Shown here one piece after another: positions 23,475 through 30,638 of a stretch of 44,060 bases of DNA. The stretch spans positions 1-44,060 of the IMG/VR virus record IMGVR_UViG_3300022857_001013; one strand, written 5' to 3'. A program made the position numbers and the translations under genes. How positions within the stretch are numbered: position 1 is the first letter of the stretch; each line of letters opens with the position of its first letter. The notes under the pieces are model-generated. The model did not search any database. It was not told where the DNA came from and was given only the letters and a program-made list of their open reading frames with translations. The DNA is from a virus.

Positions 23475-24158
23475 ATGGGATTTCGTTTGATTACTGATGA
23501 GGCAGCTGCCACACTCGATGAGTTTGAGTATATTTTTGAGGAGAAAGGCCGTAATGAGCCAAGATCATTGTATATACAAGGACCTTATATGGTAGCAGAT
23601 GTAGTTAATAGAAATAAGCGAAAGTACCCCATACACGAAATGCGTAGGGAAGTCGATAGATATCGAGAGGAAATGATTAATAAAAAGCGGGCGATGGGAG
23701 AGTTAAATCACCCACAGTCACCTGATTTAGATTTAGAGCGTGCCTGCCACATGGTAGAGAATTTAAAAGAAGAGAAGGAAGGTGAAAAATATATATTTAC
23801 CGGTAGATCGAAAGTACTAACAACGCCATGCGGGAAAATTGTACAATCATTAGTTAACGACGGTGTGTCTGTTGGAATGTCATCCAGAGCATTAGGTCAA
23901 TTAAATGAGAAAGTGACCTATAACGAAGTTAGTCAGATGAGATTGGTTGCAGTCGATTGCGTTGCAGACCCATCATTTACAGAAGCTTTTGTAAATGGTA
24001 TATTAGAATCTAAGGAATGGGTATTAAAAGATGATGGGCAGTTTGAAGAAGATTATGACAAATTTAGCAAGTCTTTAAGGAAGCTACCTAAGGGATCGGT
24101 TGCGACAAAAGACCATATTACAGAACAAATTATAAGTTTTATAAAAAATATTCACTGA
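23475..24158 (+). CDS. 21: Prohead core protease (gp21)
   Basis: Serine protease of the T4 gp21/S80 family, 227 aa (T4 gp21 is about 212). The conserved blocks are RSLYIQGPYMVADVVNRN and then AMGELNHPQSPDLD with the catalytic His. GVSVGMSSRALG follows with the catalytic Ser after 'S-x-G-M-S', and then RLVAVDCVADPSF. It matures the prohead by cutting scaffold, core and capsid proteins at [L/I]xE followed by a small residue. It then degrades itself. The neighbours (portal upstream; core, scaffold and capsid downstream) are in T4 order. A late-promoter-like octamer sits 5 nt upstream. Confidence 0.93.
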   Translation: MGFRLITDEAAATLDEFEYIFEEKGRNEPRSLYIQGPYMVADVVNRNKRKYPIHEMRREVDRYREEMINKKRAMGELNHPQSPDLDLERACHMVENLKEEKEGEKYIFTGRSKVLTTPCGKIVQSLVNDGVSVGMSSRALGQLNEKVTYNEVSQMRLVAVDCVADPSFTEAFVNGILESKEWVLKDDGQFEEDYDKFSKSLRKLPKGSVATKDHITEQIISFIKNIH

Positions 24159-24162
24159 GTAG

Positions 24163-24170
24163 TATAAATA
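24163..24170 (+). promoter_or_regulatory. T4-type late promoter TATAAATA
   Basis: Exact TATAAATA immediately after the protease stop codon (24156-24158). It would drive the core-scaffold-capsid genes and leave a 24-nt leader before the ATG at 24200. Confidence 0.6.
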
Positions 24171-24182
24171 TTCATTGGGAAG

Positions 24183-24190
24183 CATAAATA
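24183..24190 (+). promoter_or_regulatory. Second late-promoter-like octamer CATAAATA
   Basis: CATAAATA lies 20 nt after the exact octamer at 24163 and 9 nt before the ATG at 24200. Tandem sites ahead of the scaffold and capsid genes would suit strong late expression. Confidence 0.45.
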
Positions 24191-24199
24191 TATATTAGA

Positions 24200-24355
24200 A
24201 TGGACGCACAATCTAGAATACACGTAAAGAAATTGATAGGGGCTATTTTAGATAAGAATTATAATAGCGCTCAAAAGCACCTGCAAGAAGCTGTTGATAC
24301 AAAAATTAAAAACAGAATTAAGCTTGCAAGTAAAAATAAACTTTTTGACAAATAA
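24200..24355 (+). CDS. Small prohead core protein (gp67/gp68-like position), 51 aa
   Basis: Short helical protein beginning MDAQSRIHVKKLIGAIL and ending KLASKNKLFDK. It lies between protease and scaffold genes, where T4-like phages carry small prohead core genes. The segment 'AILDKNYNSAQKHLQEAVDTKIKNRIKLA' has the family-like arrangement of a short helix, '..A...L..AV..KI..RI', and a basic tail. L-Q-E-A is a predicted gp21 cleavage site. The stop overlaps the scaffold ATG by one base (TAATG). T4 gp67 and gp68 are longer and gp67 is strongly acidic, so orthology is uncertain while the core role is likely. Confidence 0.7.
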   Translation: MDAQSRIHVKKLIGAILDKNYNSAQKHLQEAVDTKIKNRIKLASKNKLFDK

Positions 24356-25293
24356 TGGATCCGAAAAAAATTAAACAACAGGGGAGTGATATTAAGCGAA
24401 TATTAAAGGAGGCCACTAATGGTCTATTAGACTCTGAATCGCTGGCAGCTATCGAAGAAGCCTTCAATCATGAGGTCGAAGAGAGGTCGGTATTGAGAGA
24501 GTCAATTGCCTTAAATATTCAAGATGAGGAGTATTCTACTAAATTGATCGGAGTACTTGAGGCAGTTGATCGTGATAATGCTAAAAAGCTCATTAAGGTT
24601 GTCGAATCTGTAGATAAGAGTAATGCTCGCAAGCTTAAAAAAGTAGCCCAGAAGTTTAAGACAGCTCTAAATTCAGATGCTACTGCCTTTAAGGAATCTA
24701 CTATTACTCATATAAGTGATTACTTAGATCTGTATATTGAAGAGAATATTCCGCAATCGGCAATTAATGAAGCTGTAAAAAATAAACAGGCGATGTCTGT
24801 ACTAAGCGCTTTACGTGATCAACTATCCATTGGTACATCTCTATTAGATGAGTCAGTTAGAGCTGCCGTCCTAGACGGTCGAAGCCAGCTGGACACATTG
24901 ACTGAATCTCTTAAAGCTAAAGATGAGCAATTAACTTTAGTAAATGAAAAGCTGAGAGCAGTTTCTGCTAATTTACTTCTCGAACAGAGGAGTGCAGGTC
25001 TACCAGCTAAAAAGAAAGAATATTTAAAGAGAGTACTCAATAACAAGTCGCCGGAATTTATACAAGAAAATTTCGACTATACTTTAAAGCTATATGAGCG
25101 GAAAGATAATGAACATCGCTCAACTTTAAAGGAGGAGGCTATGACTAGCAGAACAACGCAGGAAGATACTGTAGAGACTACTAGATTCCGTCACCCAGCT
25201 AATAGAGAAAAACTAATTAACGAGCAAGCCTCTTTAACTCGATCGAGAGAAGCAATTAACCCATATTTGGAACAATTGGCTAAATACAACTAA
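24355..25293 (+). CDS. 22: Prohead scaffold protein (gp22)
   Basis: Scaffold of the T4 gp22 type, 312 aa, almost entirely charged and helical with long coiled-coil stretches. 'DSESLAAIEEAFNHEVEER' near the N-terminus is characteristic of marine T4-like scaffolds. Predicted gp21 cleavage sites are frequent: LKE-A, IEE-A, INE-A and LDE-S. This fits a protein that is shredded and expelled during maturation. It lies between the 51-aa core gene (1-nt overlap) and the capsid gene. The C-terminal third (LINEQASLTRSREAINPYLEQL) probably contacts gp23, by analogy with T4. Confidence 0.9.
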   Translation: MDPKKIKQQGSDIKRILKEATNGLLDSESLAAIEEAFNHEVEERSVLRESIALNIQDEEYSTKLIGVLEAVDRDNAKKLIKVVESVDKSNARKLKKVAQKFKTALNSDATAFKESTITHISDYLDLYIEENIPQSAINEAVKNKQAMSVLSALRDQLSIGTSLLDESVRAAVLDGRSQLDTLTESLKAKDEQLTLVNEKLRAVSANLLLEQRSAGLPAKKKEYLKRVLNNKSPEFIQENFDYTLKLYERKDNEHRSTLKEEAMTSRTTQEDTVETTRFRHPANREKLINEQASLTRSREAINPYLEQLAKYN

Positions 25294-25334
25294 TTTTTAA
25301 CTAATTTTAATGAGGCTCAAAGGGCCTGAACTAA

Positions 25335-25339
25335 GGAAA
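25335..25339 (+). promoter_or_regulatory. Shine-Dalgarno element AAGGA of capsid gene
   Basis: AAGGA in 'CTAAGGAAACAAAACG' lies about 11-12 nt before the capsid ATG. It is one of the clearest Shine-Dalgarno sequences in the window and fits the very high output expected of the capsid gene. Confidence 0.6.
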
Positions 25340-25350
25340 CAAAACGAAAC

Positions 25351-26844
25351 ATGAAAAATAACTCATACATCGACGGGAATAAGGCAAAAGCGCTTCTTGA
25401 AAAGTGGGCTCCAGTATTGGACTACACTTCAAAGAACATTGCACCTATTGAGGATGAACGTACTCGCACGAACACAGCGATCATGCTCGAGAACCAAGAA
25501 GACTGGTGTCAAGACCCGGATGGAGGCCTCCTTATGGAGACTTCGTATGCCGGTTCTAAGGCAGGTGGTGCTTTTGGTTCAAGCCAGCAGGGAACTGCTG
25601 GTGTAAAGAGTGGTGATAACTATGCTTCAGGTGACGCACGTCTTCCGAAGATTCTCATCCCGATGATTCGTCGAACTTTCCCTGAATTGATAAGTAATGA
25701 GATCGTTGGAGTTCAACCAATGAGCGGACCTGTCGGACTTGCCTTCGCTTTGCGATACAAGTACAACAGTGAAACTTTAGGTGATACTGTCATCGACGGT
25801 AAGTCAGGCGCTGCGGATAACCGTGCCGGCAGACAAACCGCCCCAAACTTTGGTTCCGGTAACGGAAAAAATGAGCTTGGGTGGCAACATCTTGATACTC
25901 GCTTTACGGGCGTGTCTACAAATCAACTTTCAGGTGATGGAAATTACTTCAATTTTTCAGCTCAGGATCAAGGCGTTGCCGAGATTCTTAAGAACTGGGA
26001 AATTAGTAACAAAATCCCTCAGGTTGATATCTCTTTTGAGAAGACCGCTGTTGAAGCAGGTACTAGACGCCTCGGTGCACGCTGGAGCGTTGAACTGGAA
26101 CAAGACCTCAAGAACATGAACGGTATCGATGTTGATGCTGAGATCACAAACGCCATGGCGTACGAGATCCAAGCTGAAATCGACCGCGAAATGATTATCC
26201 GGATGATACAGACTGCGCTTAATGCCGGTTATGGTTCTGGATTTTCTATCTGGTCCCCAGCTTCTGCTGATGGCCGATGGATTGTTGAGAGAAATAGAGA
26301 TTTCTATCAAAGACTTATCGTCGAAGCGAACCGAATTGCTACACGTAACCGTCGTGGTGCTGCTAACTTTATTGTTTGTACGCCACGTGTTGCCGCTATT
26401 CTCGAAATGCTTCCGGAGTTCCAATGGGCTCCGGTACAAGGCAACGTGAATACACAGCCAGTTGGGATCGCCAAAGTCGGTAATCTTGGTGGACGTTTTA
26501 ATGTCTATCGCGATACTCGTACAGAGGCTCAAAACGCTAGCGTTTATGGAGATCAAGGATATGGAAACCAGCCTAATGGTACTGCCTACACAGAGGGTGT
26601 AGAATATGCATTGCTAGGCTATAAGGGTCCAGAATTCTATGATACCGGTATTATATACTGTCCATATATTCCAGTGATGGTCCAACGTACTATCGGTCCG
26701 CAAGATTTTGCGCCTCGTGTCGGTCTTTTGACTCGATACGGTGTTGTAGATAATATCTTCGGTGCAGATTTGTACTACCACGTTATCATTGTTCAGGGAT
26801 TAGGAGCGGCTTTTACGCCTGCTTCACAGAGTGTATACTTCTAA
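25351..26844 (+). CDS. 23: Major capsid protein (gp23)
   Basis: T4-type major capsid protein, 497 aa (T4 gp23 precursor is 521). The N-terminal ~63 residues are a prohead targeting region; L-M-E followed by Thr at residues 61-64 is the predicted gp21 cleavage site, close to residue 65 in T4. Conserved blocks include PKILIPMIRRTFPELISNEIVGVQPM, RLGARWSVELEQDL, DREMI, NFIVCTPRVAAILE and the C-terminal 'GADLYYHVIIVQGL'. Codons here favour C- and G-ending synonyms and the gene is visibly richer in G+C than its neighbours. It also has an AAGGA ribosome-binding element about 12 nt upstream of ATG, unlike most genes here. A terminator follows. Confidence 0.96.
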   Translation: MKNNSYIDGNKAKALLEKWAPVLDYTSKNIAPIEDERTRTNTAIMLENQEDWCQDPDGGLLMETSYAGSKAGGAFGSSQQGTAGVKSGDNYASGDARLPKILIPMIRRTFPELISNEIVGVQPMSGPVGLAFALRYKYNSETLGDTVIDGKSGAADNRAGRQTAPNFGSGNGKNELGWQHLDTRFTGVSTNQLSGDGNYFNFSAQDQGVAEILKNWEISNKIPQVDISFEKTAVEAGTRRLGARWSVELEQDLKNMNGIDVDAEITNAMAYEIQAEIDREMIIRMIQTALNAGYGSGFSIWSPASADGRWIVERNRDFYQRLIVEANRIATRNRRGAANFIVCTPRVAAILEMLPEFQWAPVQGNVNTQPVGIAKVGNLGGRFNVYRDTRTEAQNASVYGDQGYGNQPNGTAYTEGVEYALLGYKGPEFYDTGIIYCPYIPVMVQRTIGPQDFAPRVGLLTRYGVVDNIFGADLYYHVIIVQGLGAAFTPASQSVYF

Positions 26845-26895
26845 GAAATTAGAGATATTATCTTTGCCTAGTTAAGACAATCAAACAACCGAAGG

Positions 26896-26923
26896 CCGTG
26901 TAGGGAAACCTACACGGTCTTTT
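26896..26923 (+). terminator. Rho-independent terminator after major capsid gene
   Basis: A 9-bp perfect stem, CCGTGTAGG and CCTACACGG, is closed by a GAAA tetraloop and followed by TCTTTTC. It ends the plus-strand head operon just before the convergent sugar-nucleotide gene whose stop is at 26932. Confidence 0.88.
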
Positions 26924-26931
26924 CGTGTATA

Positions 26932-27690
26932 TTAAGATTCCCCTAAAAGAAACTCTTGAGTACGAATCATCGATTCTGGAGTACCCATATCTGACCAGAA
27001 ATTATTAAATGCATACCATTCAGTTTCTTTACGATTTGCATAATACTTATTTATATCTGTGATCTCTAATTCACCTCTAAGAGAAGGTTTCAGCTGATCT
27101 GCAACTGTATAAACTTGCGATGTATAATAATACATCCCAGTTACTGCCGAATCGGATATAAATGTTTTAGGTTTTTCTATTATATCAATTATCACAGAGT
27201 CAGTAAAACCATCAAATTTAGCAATACCAAATCGTTCCCATTCGTCAGTATGTGATAAAAATAAGCCAGACTTTACATCTGGAGAGTTGGAGCACATATT
27301 TATGAAATTAATTATGTTGTTGTCCTCTTCATAGAAGTTATCCCCTAAGATCACTATGAAGTCTTCAGAATTTGTAAACCCTTGGGAGAGCTTAAGAGCG
27401 CTTGCGATTCCAGGGGGTCTCGATGGATCGCTCATGTCTTGTATTTTATAAGAAAAATCTAACCCGCTCGCAAATCCATCCCCCAAATACTCGACTATTT
27501 TACCGCAGTGCTCTTGAGAGGTAATTATTAAAATGTCTGTTATACCAAGCGACTTCAATGTATTCACAGGGTATTGTATCATTGGCGTTGCTCCTGATTT
27601 AGAATATACCGGAAGTAAATGTTTATTTGTTGAGCTCGTGGCTGGGTTCATTCGAGTGCCTAAGCCCCCCGCTAGTATAATACCTTTCAT
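26932..27690 (-). CDS. RmlA-like sugar-1-phosphate nucleotidylyltransferase, 252 aa
   Basis: The start MKGIILAGGLGTRMNPAT is followed by NKHLLPVYSKSGATPMIQYP, the nucleotide-binding and sugar-phosphate loop of glucose-1-phosphate thymidylyltransferases. ILITS-type strand (ILIITSQEH), YLGDGFASGLDFSYKIQD, PPGIASALKLSQGF and VILGDNFYEED supply the remaining active-site pieces, including the metal-binding Asp of LGDN. The family reaction joins dTTP or UTP to glucose-1-phosphate. At 252 aa it lacks the C-terminal allosteric part of full RmlA (~290 aa) and resembles the short class. Its ATG overlaps the stop of the epimerase/reductase gene by 4 nt, so the two form one operon. Confidence 0.85.
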   Translation of the reverse strand: MKGIILAGGLGTRMNPATSSTNKHLLPVYSKSGATPMIQYPVNTLKSLGITDILIITSQEHCGKIVEYLGDGFASGLDFSYKIQDMSDPSRPPGIASALKLSQGFTNSEDFIVILGDNFYEEDNNIINFINMCSNSPDVKSGLFLSHTDEWERFGIAKFDGFTDSVIIDIIEKPKTFISDSAVTGMYYYTSQVYTVADQLKPSLRGELEITDINKYYANRKETEWYAFNNFWSDMGTPESMIRTQEFLLGES

Positions 27691-28547
27691 AAATTATTTG
27701 CTGCTGCAACATCAATTAGTCGTTGGTGAGCACTTGGTATAGGTCTACCTAACGCTTCAGTTATTTTATCTACTGATAATACACAATTGCTTCTTCTACA
27801 TTTCATAATATTCTGTGACAAAAGATCATCTGTTGAGTAAAATCTCTTTTTATAAATATAACTACTACAAGTATTGAGTATATCTTGTGCAGTTTTAGCG
27901 CCAGGGTTGACTATATTATATATGCCTGGTTTCGGTCTTAGGGATATAATATCATTTACGCAATCAGCCAAATCGGGTATATATGTTAGAGAATTAGGGT
28001 AATTTACGAGTTTATTATATTTGAGAATCTTACCGATATAATTTTTATCCTCTGAAATATTATTATCAAACGGCATTCGAATTCTTAATAGATAATCACG
28101 ATTTAAATAGCCTCCATATTTTAATCTCTCTTCAAATTCGGATTTACATTGCGAGTAATACGAAGCCGTGGGGTTTGATTTTCCAAAGTTATGAGGGTCA
28201 TCTTCACTATAAGCTACAATTTCATTTGTATCATTATTATATATACACCCAGACGAAATAGTTATAGTTGGGGTTGGTGAATTTTTATGGATAACTAAAT
28301 TATCCATAACATTACGAGATCTACACTCGATCTTATTATCTTCACAGCTATCTACATTCGGCCGACCAGTATAACCGTAGCAATTTACAATAATATCAGG
28401 ATTGTATTGCTCTTTAATTTGCGCTAACCCGCATAAACTAGTATAGTCAATATCCTGCCTAGATATTAAATTAGTATTATGCACCCTACTTAATATTGGT
28501 AAAATTTTAGTTCCAATATACCCTCTACCTAATATGACCACATTCAT
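27687..28547 (-). CDS. Plant-type 3,5-epimerase/4-keto-reductase (NRS/ER, UER1-like), 286 aa
   Basis: The start is chosen at the complement of 28547 (MNVVILGRGYIGTKIL); upstream in-frame Met codons give an unlikely hydrophobic extension. The SDR motif is G-R-G-Y-I-G. Diagnostic blocks are GYTGRPNVDSCEDNK (plant 'GVTGRPNVDWCE..K'), TISSGCIYNND, and SYYSQCKSEFEE with Tyr131 and Lys135. LRIRMPFDNNIS, KILKYNKLVNYPNS and GIYNIVNPG complete the match. In plants this bifunctional enzyme turns nucleotide-4-keto-6-deoxyglucose into nucleotide-L-rhamnose; related genes are known in giant viruses. With the RmlA-like partner it supplies two of the three steps; no RmlB-like 4,6-dehydratase is visible here. 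Confidence 0.85.
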   Translation of the reverse strand: MNVVILGRGYIGTKILPILSRVHNTNLISRQDIDYTSLCGLAQIKEQYNPDIIVNCYGYTGRPNVDSCEDNKIECRSRNVMDNLVIHKNSPTPTITISSGCIYNNDTNEIVAYSEDDPHNFGKSNPTASYYSQCKSEFEERLKYGGYLNRDYLLRIRMPFDNNISEDKNYIGKILKYNKLVNYPNSLTYIPDLADCVNDIISLRPKPGIYNIVNPGAKTAQDILNTCSSYIYKKRFYSTDDLLSQNIMKCRRSNCVLSVDKITEALGRPIPSAHQRLIDVAAANNL

Positions 28548-28599
28548 TACTATCATATTTAATATACATAATAAGCTTATCAACAACCTAAATACTAAT

Positions 28600-29133
28600 A
28601 TGGTTTGGTTTACGGCAGATACACATTTTTTTGAAGATATTAATACTATGAAATATTACGGTCGTCGATTTAGATCTGTAGCAGAGCAAAATGCCACAAT
28701 AATAGACAACATAAATGAGATGGTATCTGTAGAAGATACCTTATGGCATATCGGTGATGTATTTAAGGGTAGTAACGATCAAGGTTCAGAAGTATTATCC
28801 AAAATTAAGTGTAAAGACAAATATTTAGTTCGTGGGAATTATGATACTGATGAAAGATTGCCGGTTTTAACACAATATTTTAATCGCGTTTTTGACGCTG
28901 ATGCTACTATAGAGATTGACAATCAATCAATATATATGAATCATTACCCGATAAACTGCCCAGAGACAAAATTTTCTATAACTGGACATATTCATGAGAA
29001 GTGGAAAATAAAAAAAGAAATGATTAACGTCGGGGTAGACGCCAATCATTTCTTTCCGCTATCTTTTACAGATATTATGTTTTATAAGAACGCAATGGAT
29101 AACCATTACGACGATAATGTATTTACTGCTTAG
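28600..29133 (+). CDS. Calcineurin-like metallophosphoesterase with altered GNHD motif, 177 aa
   Basis: The start ATG 28600 gives MVWFTADTHFFED, placing the D-x-H metal motif (Asp7, His9) at once. Further motifs are WHIGDVF, RGNYDTD, NHYP and TGHIHEKW, matching the metallophosphoesterase set. In most relatives the third motif is GNHD; here the His is Tyr (GNYD), so the usual proton donor is changed. The fold and remaining metal ligands are intact. It is a lone plus-strand gene between two minus-strand operons and its 3' end overlaps QueF by 11 nt tail to tail. The substrate is unknown; small phage members act on cyclic or dinucleotides or on phosphoesters. Confidence 0.8.
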   Translation: MVWFTADTHFFEDINTMKYYGRRFRSVAEQNATIIDNINEMVSVEDTLWHIGDVFKGSNDQGSEVLSKIKCKDKYLVRGNYDTDERLPVLTQYFNRVFDADATIEIDNQSIYMNHYPINCPETKFSITGHIHEKWKIKKEMINVGVDANHFFPLSFTDIMFYKNAMDNHYDDNVFTA

Positions 29134-30085
29134 GCGTTTTTACATGAGGTATTTTAGGATCGCTTAACGCTACGTGCATTAAGGAATTTTTACTAACACG
29201 CTCTGGATTAATATCTATACCACCGCGTCGTGCATATAAGCATTTTACACTAAGCTCTTCAGGCTTTAATTTATCCCATATACGCTTATATATAGTTTCA
29301 CAAATTTCTTCATGAAAGTGACACTCATCACGGAACGATATAATATATTTTAGCATACTAATAGGATCGATTGTTTCGCCTTCCTTCTTAATATATATAT
29401 AAACATCTCCCCAATCAGGTTGGGATGTTACTCTACAATTAGATTTCAGTAGGGAGCTATGGTAACATACTCTTGCACATTCGGATTTAACAACTTTAAG
29501 TAGTTTAGGATCCTCTTGATATTTTGTAAAATTAACTTCGTTTAGTACATAATCTTCTTCAATAGTACTATACACTGGCAGTAGCGAGTCTTTAGCATGT
29601 GTGTAGTGCTCCTCAGATGAGCTATTTGATATACCATGGTCCCACTCCCAATATGGCGATATCTTACACTTCAATATCTGAGAATTTGTGGCGAATACAA
29701 CCTCTACTTCAGTATCTAATAATTGAGATAAGTCCTTTATGACAACTTGCTGTATATTAGCAGCAACTTCAGTAGCAGTATCCCCCAGGGGGGTCATATT
29801 GAAGGAATTTAAATATAGTTTAAAGGATTTTGATTCTACAATATACTTACTAGTACATCCGTACACCATTTTAATTACCCCAGTCACCGGAAGACCTGAG
29901 TCTGTTAAAGCTGATACTTCGTATGCATTCCATACATCAGACCCTTTAAAGGGTAAGTCATCATCCTTTATCTTTAAATGTACTCTATTGGATGATCTCT
30001 CCTCTCGCACTAATAGACTTGAATCATATTTAGATTTATATTTAGAGGTTTTACCCAGGTGTTTGCTAATTTTTGTATTATCCAT
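29123..30085 (-). CDS. queF: NADPH-dependent preQ0 reductase QueF, long (type II) form, 320 aa
   Basis: The family reduces 7-cyano-7-deazaguanine (preQ0) to 7-aminomethyl-7-deazaguanine (preQ1). VESKSFKLYLNSFN at residues 83-96 is the N-terminal-domain binding motif. LLKSNCRVTSQPDWG carries catalytic Cys217, which forms the thioimide, and Asp224, with the same 7-residue spacing as E. coli Cys190 and Asp197. ISFRDECHFHEE and YARRGGIDINPER follow and complete the core. Length is a little above the E. coli enzyme (282 aa). It is the last gene of the operon with the transglycosylase, formyltransferase and P-loop gene (1-nt gap). This supports use of preQ1 for DNA, although tRNA queuosine cannot be excluded. 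Confidence 0.92.
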   Translation of the reverse strand: MDNTKISKHLGKTSKYKSKYDSSLLVREERSSNRVHLKIKDDDLPFKGSDVWNAYEVSALTDSGLPVTGVIKMVYGCTSKYIVESKSFKLYLNSFNMTPLGDTATEVAANIQQVVIKDLSQLLDTEVEVVFATNSQILKCKISPYWEWDHGISNSSSEEHYTHAKDSLLPVYSTIEEDYVLNEVNFTKYQEDPKLLKVVKSECARVCYHSSLLKSNCRVTSQPDWGDVYIYIKKEGETIDPISMLKYIISFRDECHFHEEICETIYKRIWDKLKPEELSVKCLYARRGGIDINPERVSKNSLMHVALSDPKIPHVKTPKQ

Positions 30086-30086
30086 T

Positions 30087-30638
30087 TTAAAAATTTATTA
30101 AAGTCTTCCTAATTTTTTCCATTCTCTCATTTACAGTTCCAGATAATATAGTATAAGATACTTTACCCTCTAGCCTCTCGAGTCTCTTCTCAAATATTTC
30201 AATTATATCTTCCCGAAATGTTTCATTTACGCTTCTCACACCATCGTCTTCCATAGTAATATCTGCATCAGGGTATGTATAAAATATATGATCTATTTTT
30301 GTAATTAACTCTTCAAATACATTCTCAGCATAATCTAATACCCAACCGTCTACACTTCCCTGATCATACAGCCACTGCGTATAGACTACCCCATCTAAGA
30401 TGCATCTATCCATAACAGTACTATATTTTGCCTCTAAGTAATTTTGAAGATGTTGATGGATGATACATAATTGAGTAATATTATCACCACTCTCATTTAT
30501 GTTTAAATTATGCTTCCGCTTTACTTGCCTAGTTACTTCTAACACAAAGTCGAAATTTTCAAAAGAGCGATCATTGCGGCAAAGATTCAGTAATGTTGTT
30601 TTGCCTGTATTCTGAGCACCTGTAAATGATATTATCAT
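30087..30638 (-). CDS. P-loop kinase/AAA_28-like NTPase in the deazaguanine operon, 183 aa
   Basis: The Walker A motif GAQNTGKTTL lies at residues 7-16, preceded by MIISFT. VMDRCILDGVVYTQWLYD resembles the Asp-Arg core of NadR/AAA_28-type and thymidylate-kinase-like enzymes. The C-terminus, ERMEKIRKTL, is a short helix. The size and single-domain layout suit a small-molecule kinase. It overlaps the formyltransferase gene by 4 nt and is 1 nt from queF, so it is co-translated with the 7-deazaguanine enzymes. Such NTPases are common in phages near nucleotide and cofactor genes. A role in base or nucleotide supply is plausible, but no substrate can be read from the sequence. Confidence 0.75.
   Translation of the reverse strand: MIISFTGAQNTGKTTLLNLCRNDRSFENFDFVLEVTRQVKRKHNLNINESGDNITQLCIIHQHLQNYLEAKYSTVMDRCILDGVVYTQWLYDQGSVDGWVLDYAENVFEELITKIDHIFYTYPDADITMEDDGVRSVNETFREDIIEIFEKRLERLEGKVSYTILSGTVNERMEKIRKTLINF

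Noticed and set aside
25781-26119. Plus-strand frame of 112 aa inside the capsid gene
   Set aside because: Out-of-frame shadow of gp23 with no recognisable features.
25957-26556. Minus-strand frame of 199 aa inside the capsid gene
   Set aside because: Antisense shadow. The capsid gene's codon bias removes stops on the opposite strand; no family features or start signals are seen.
29739-30101. Plus-strand frame of 120 aa opposite queF
   Set aside because: Antisense of a well-supported enzyme; no promoter or ribosome-binding support.
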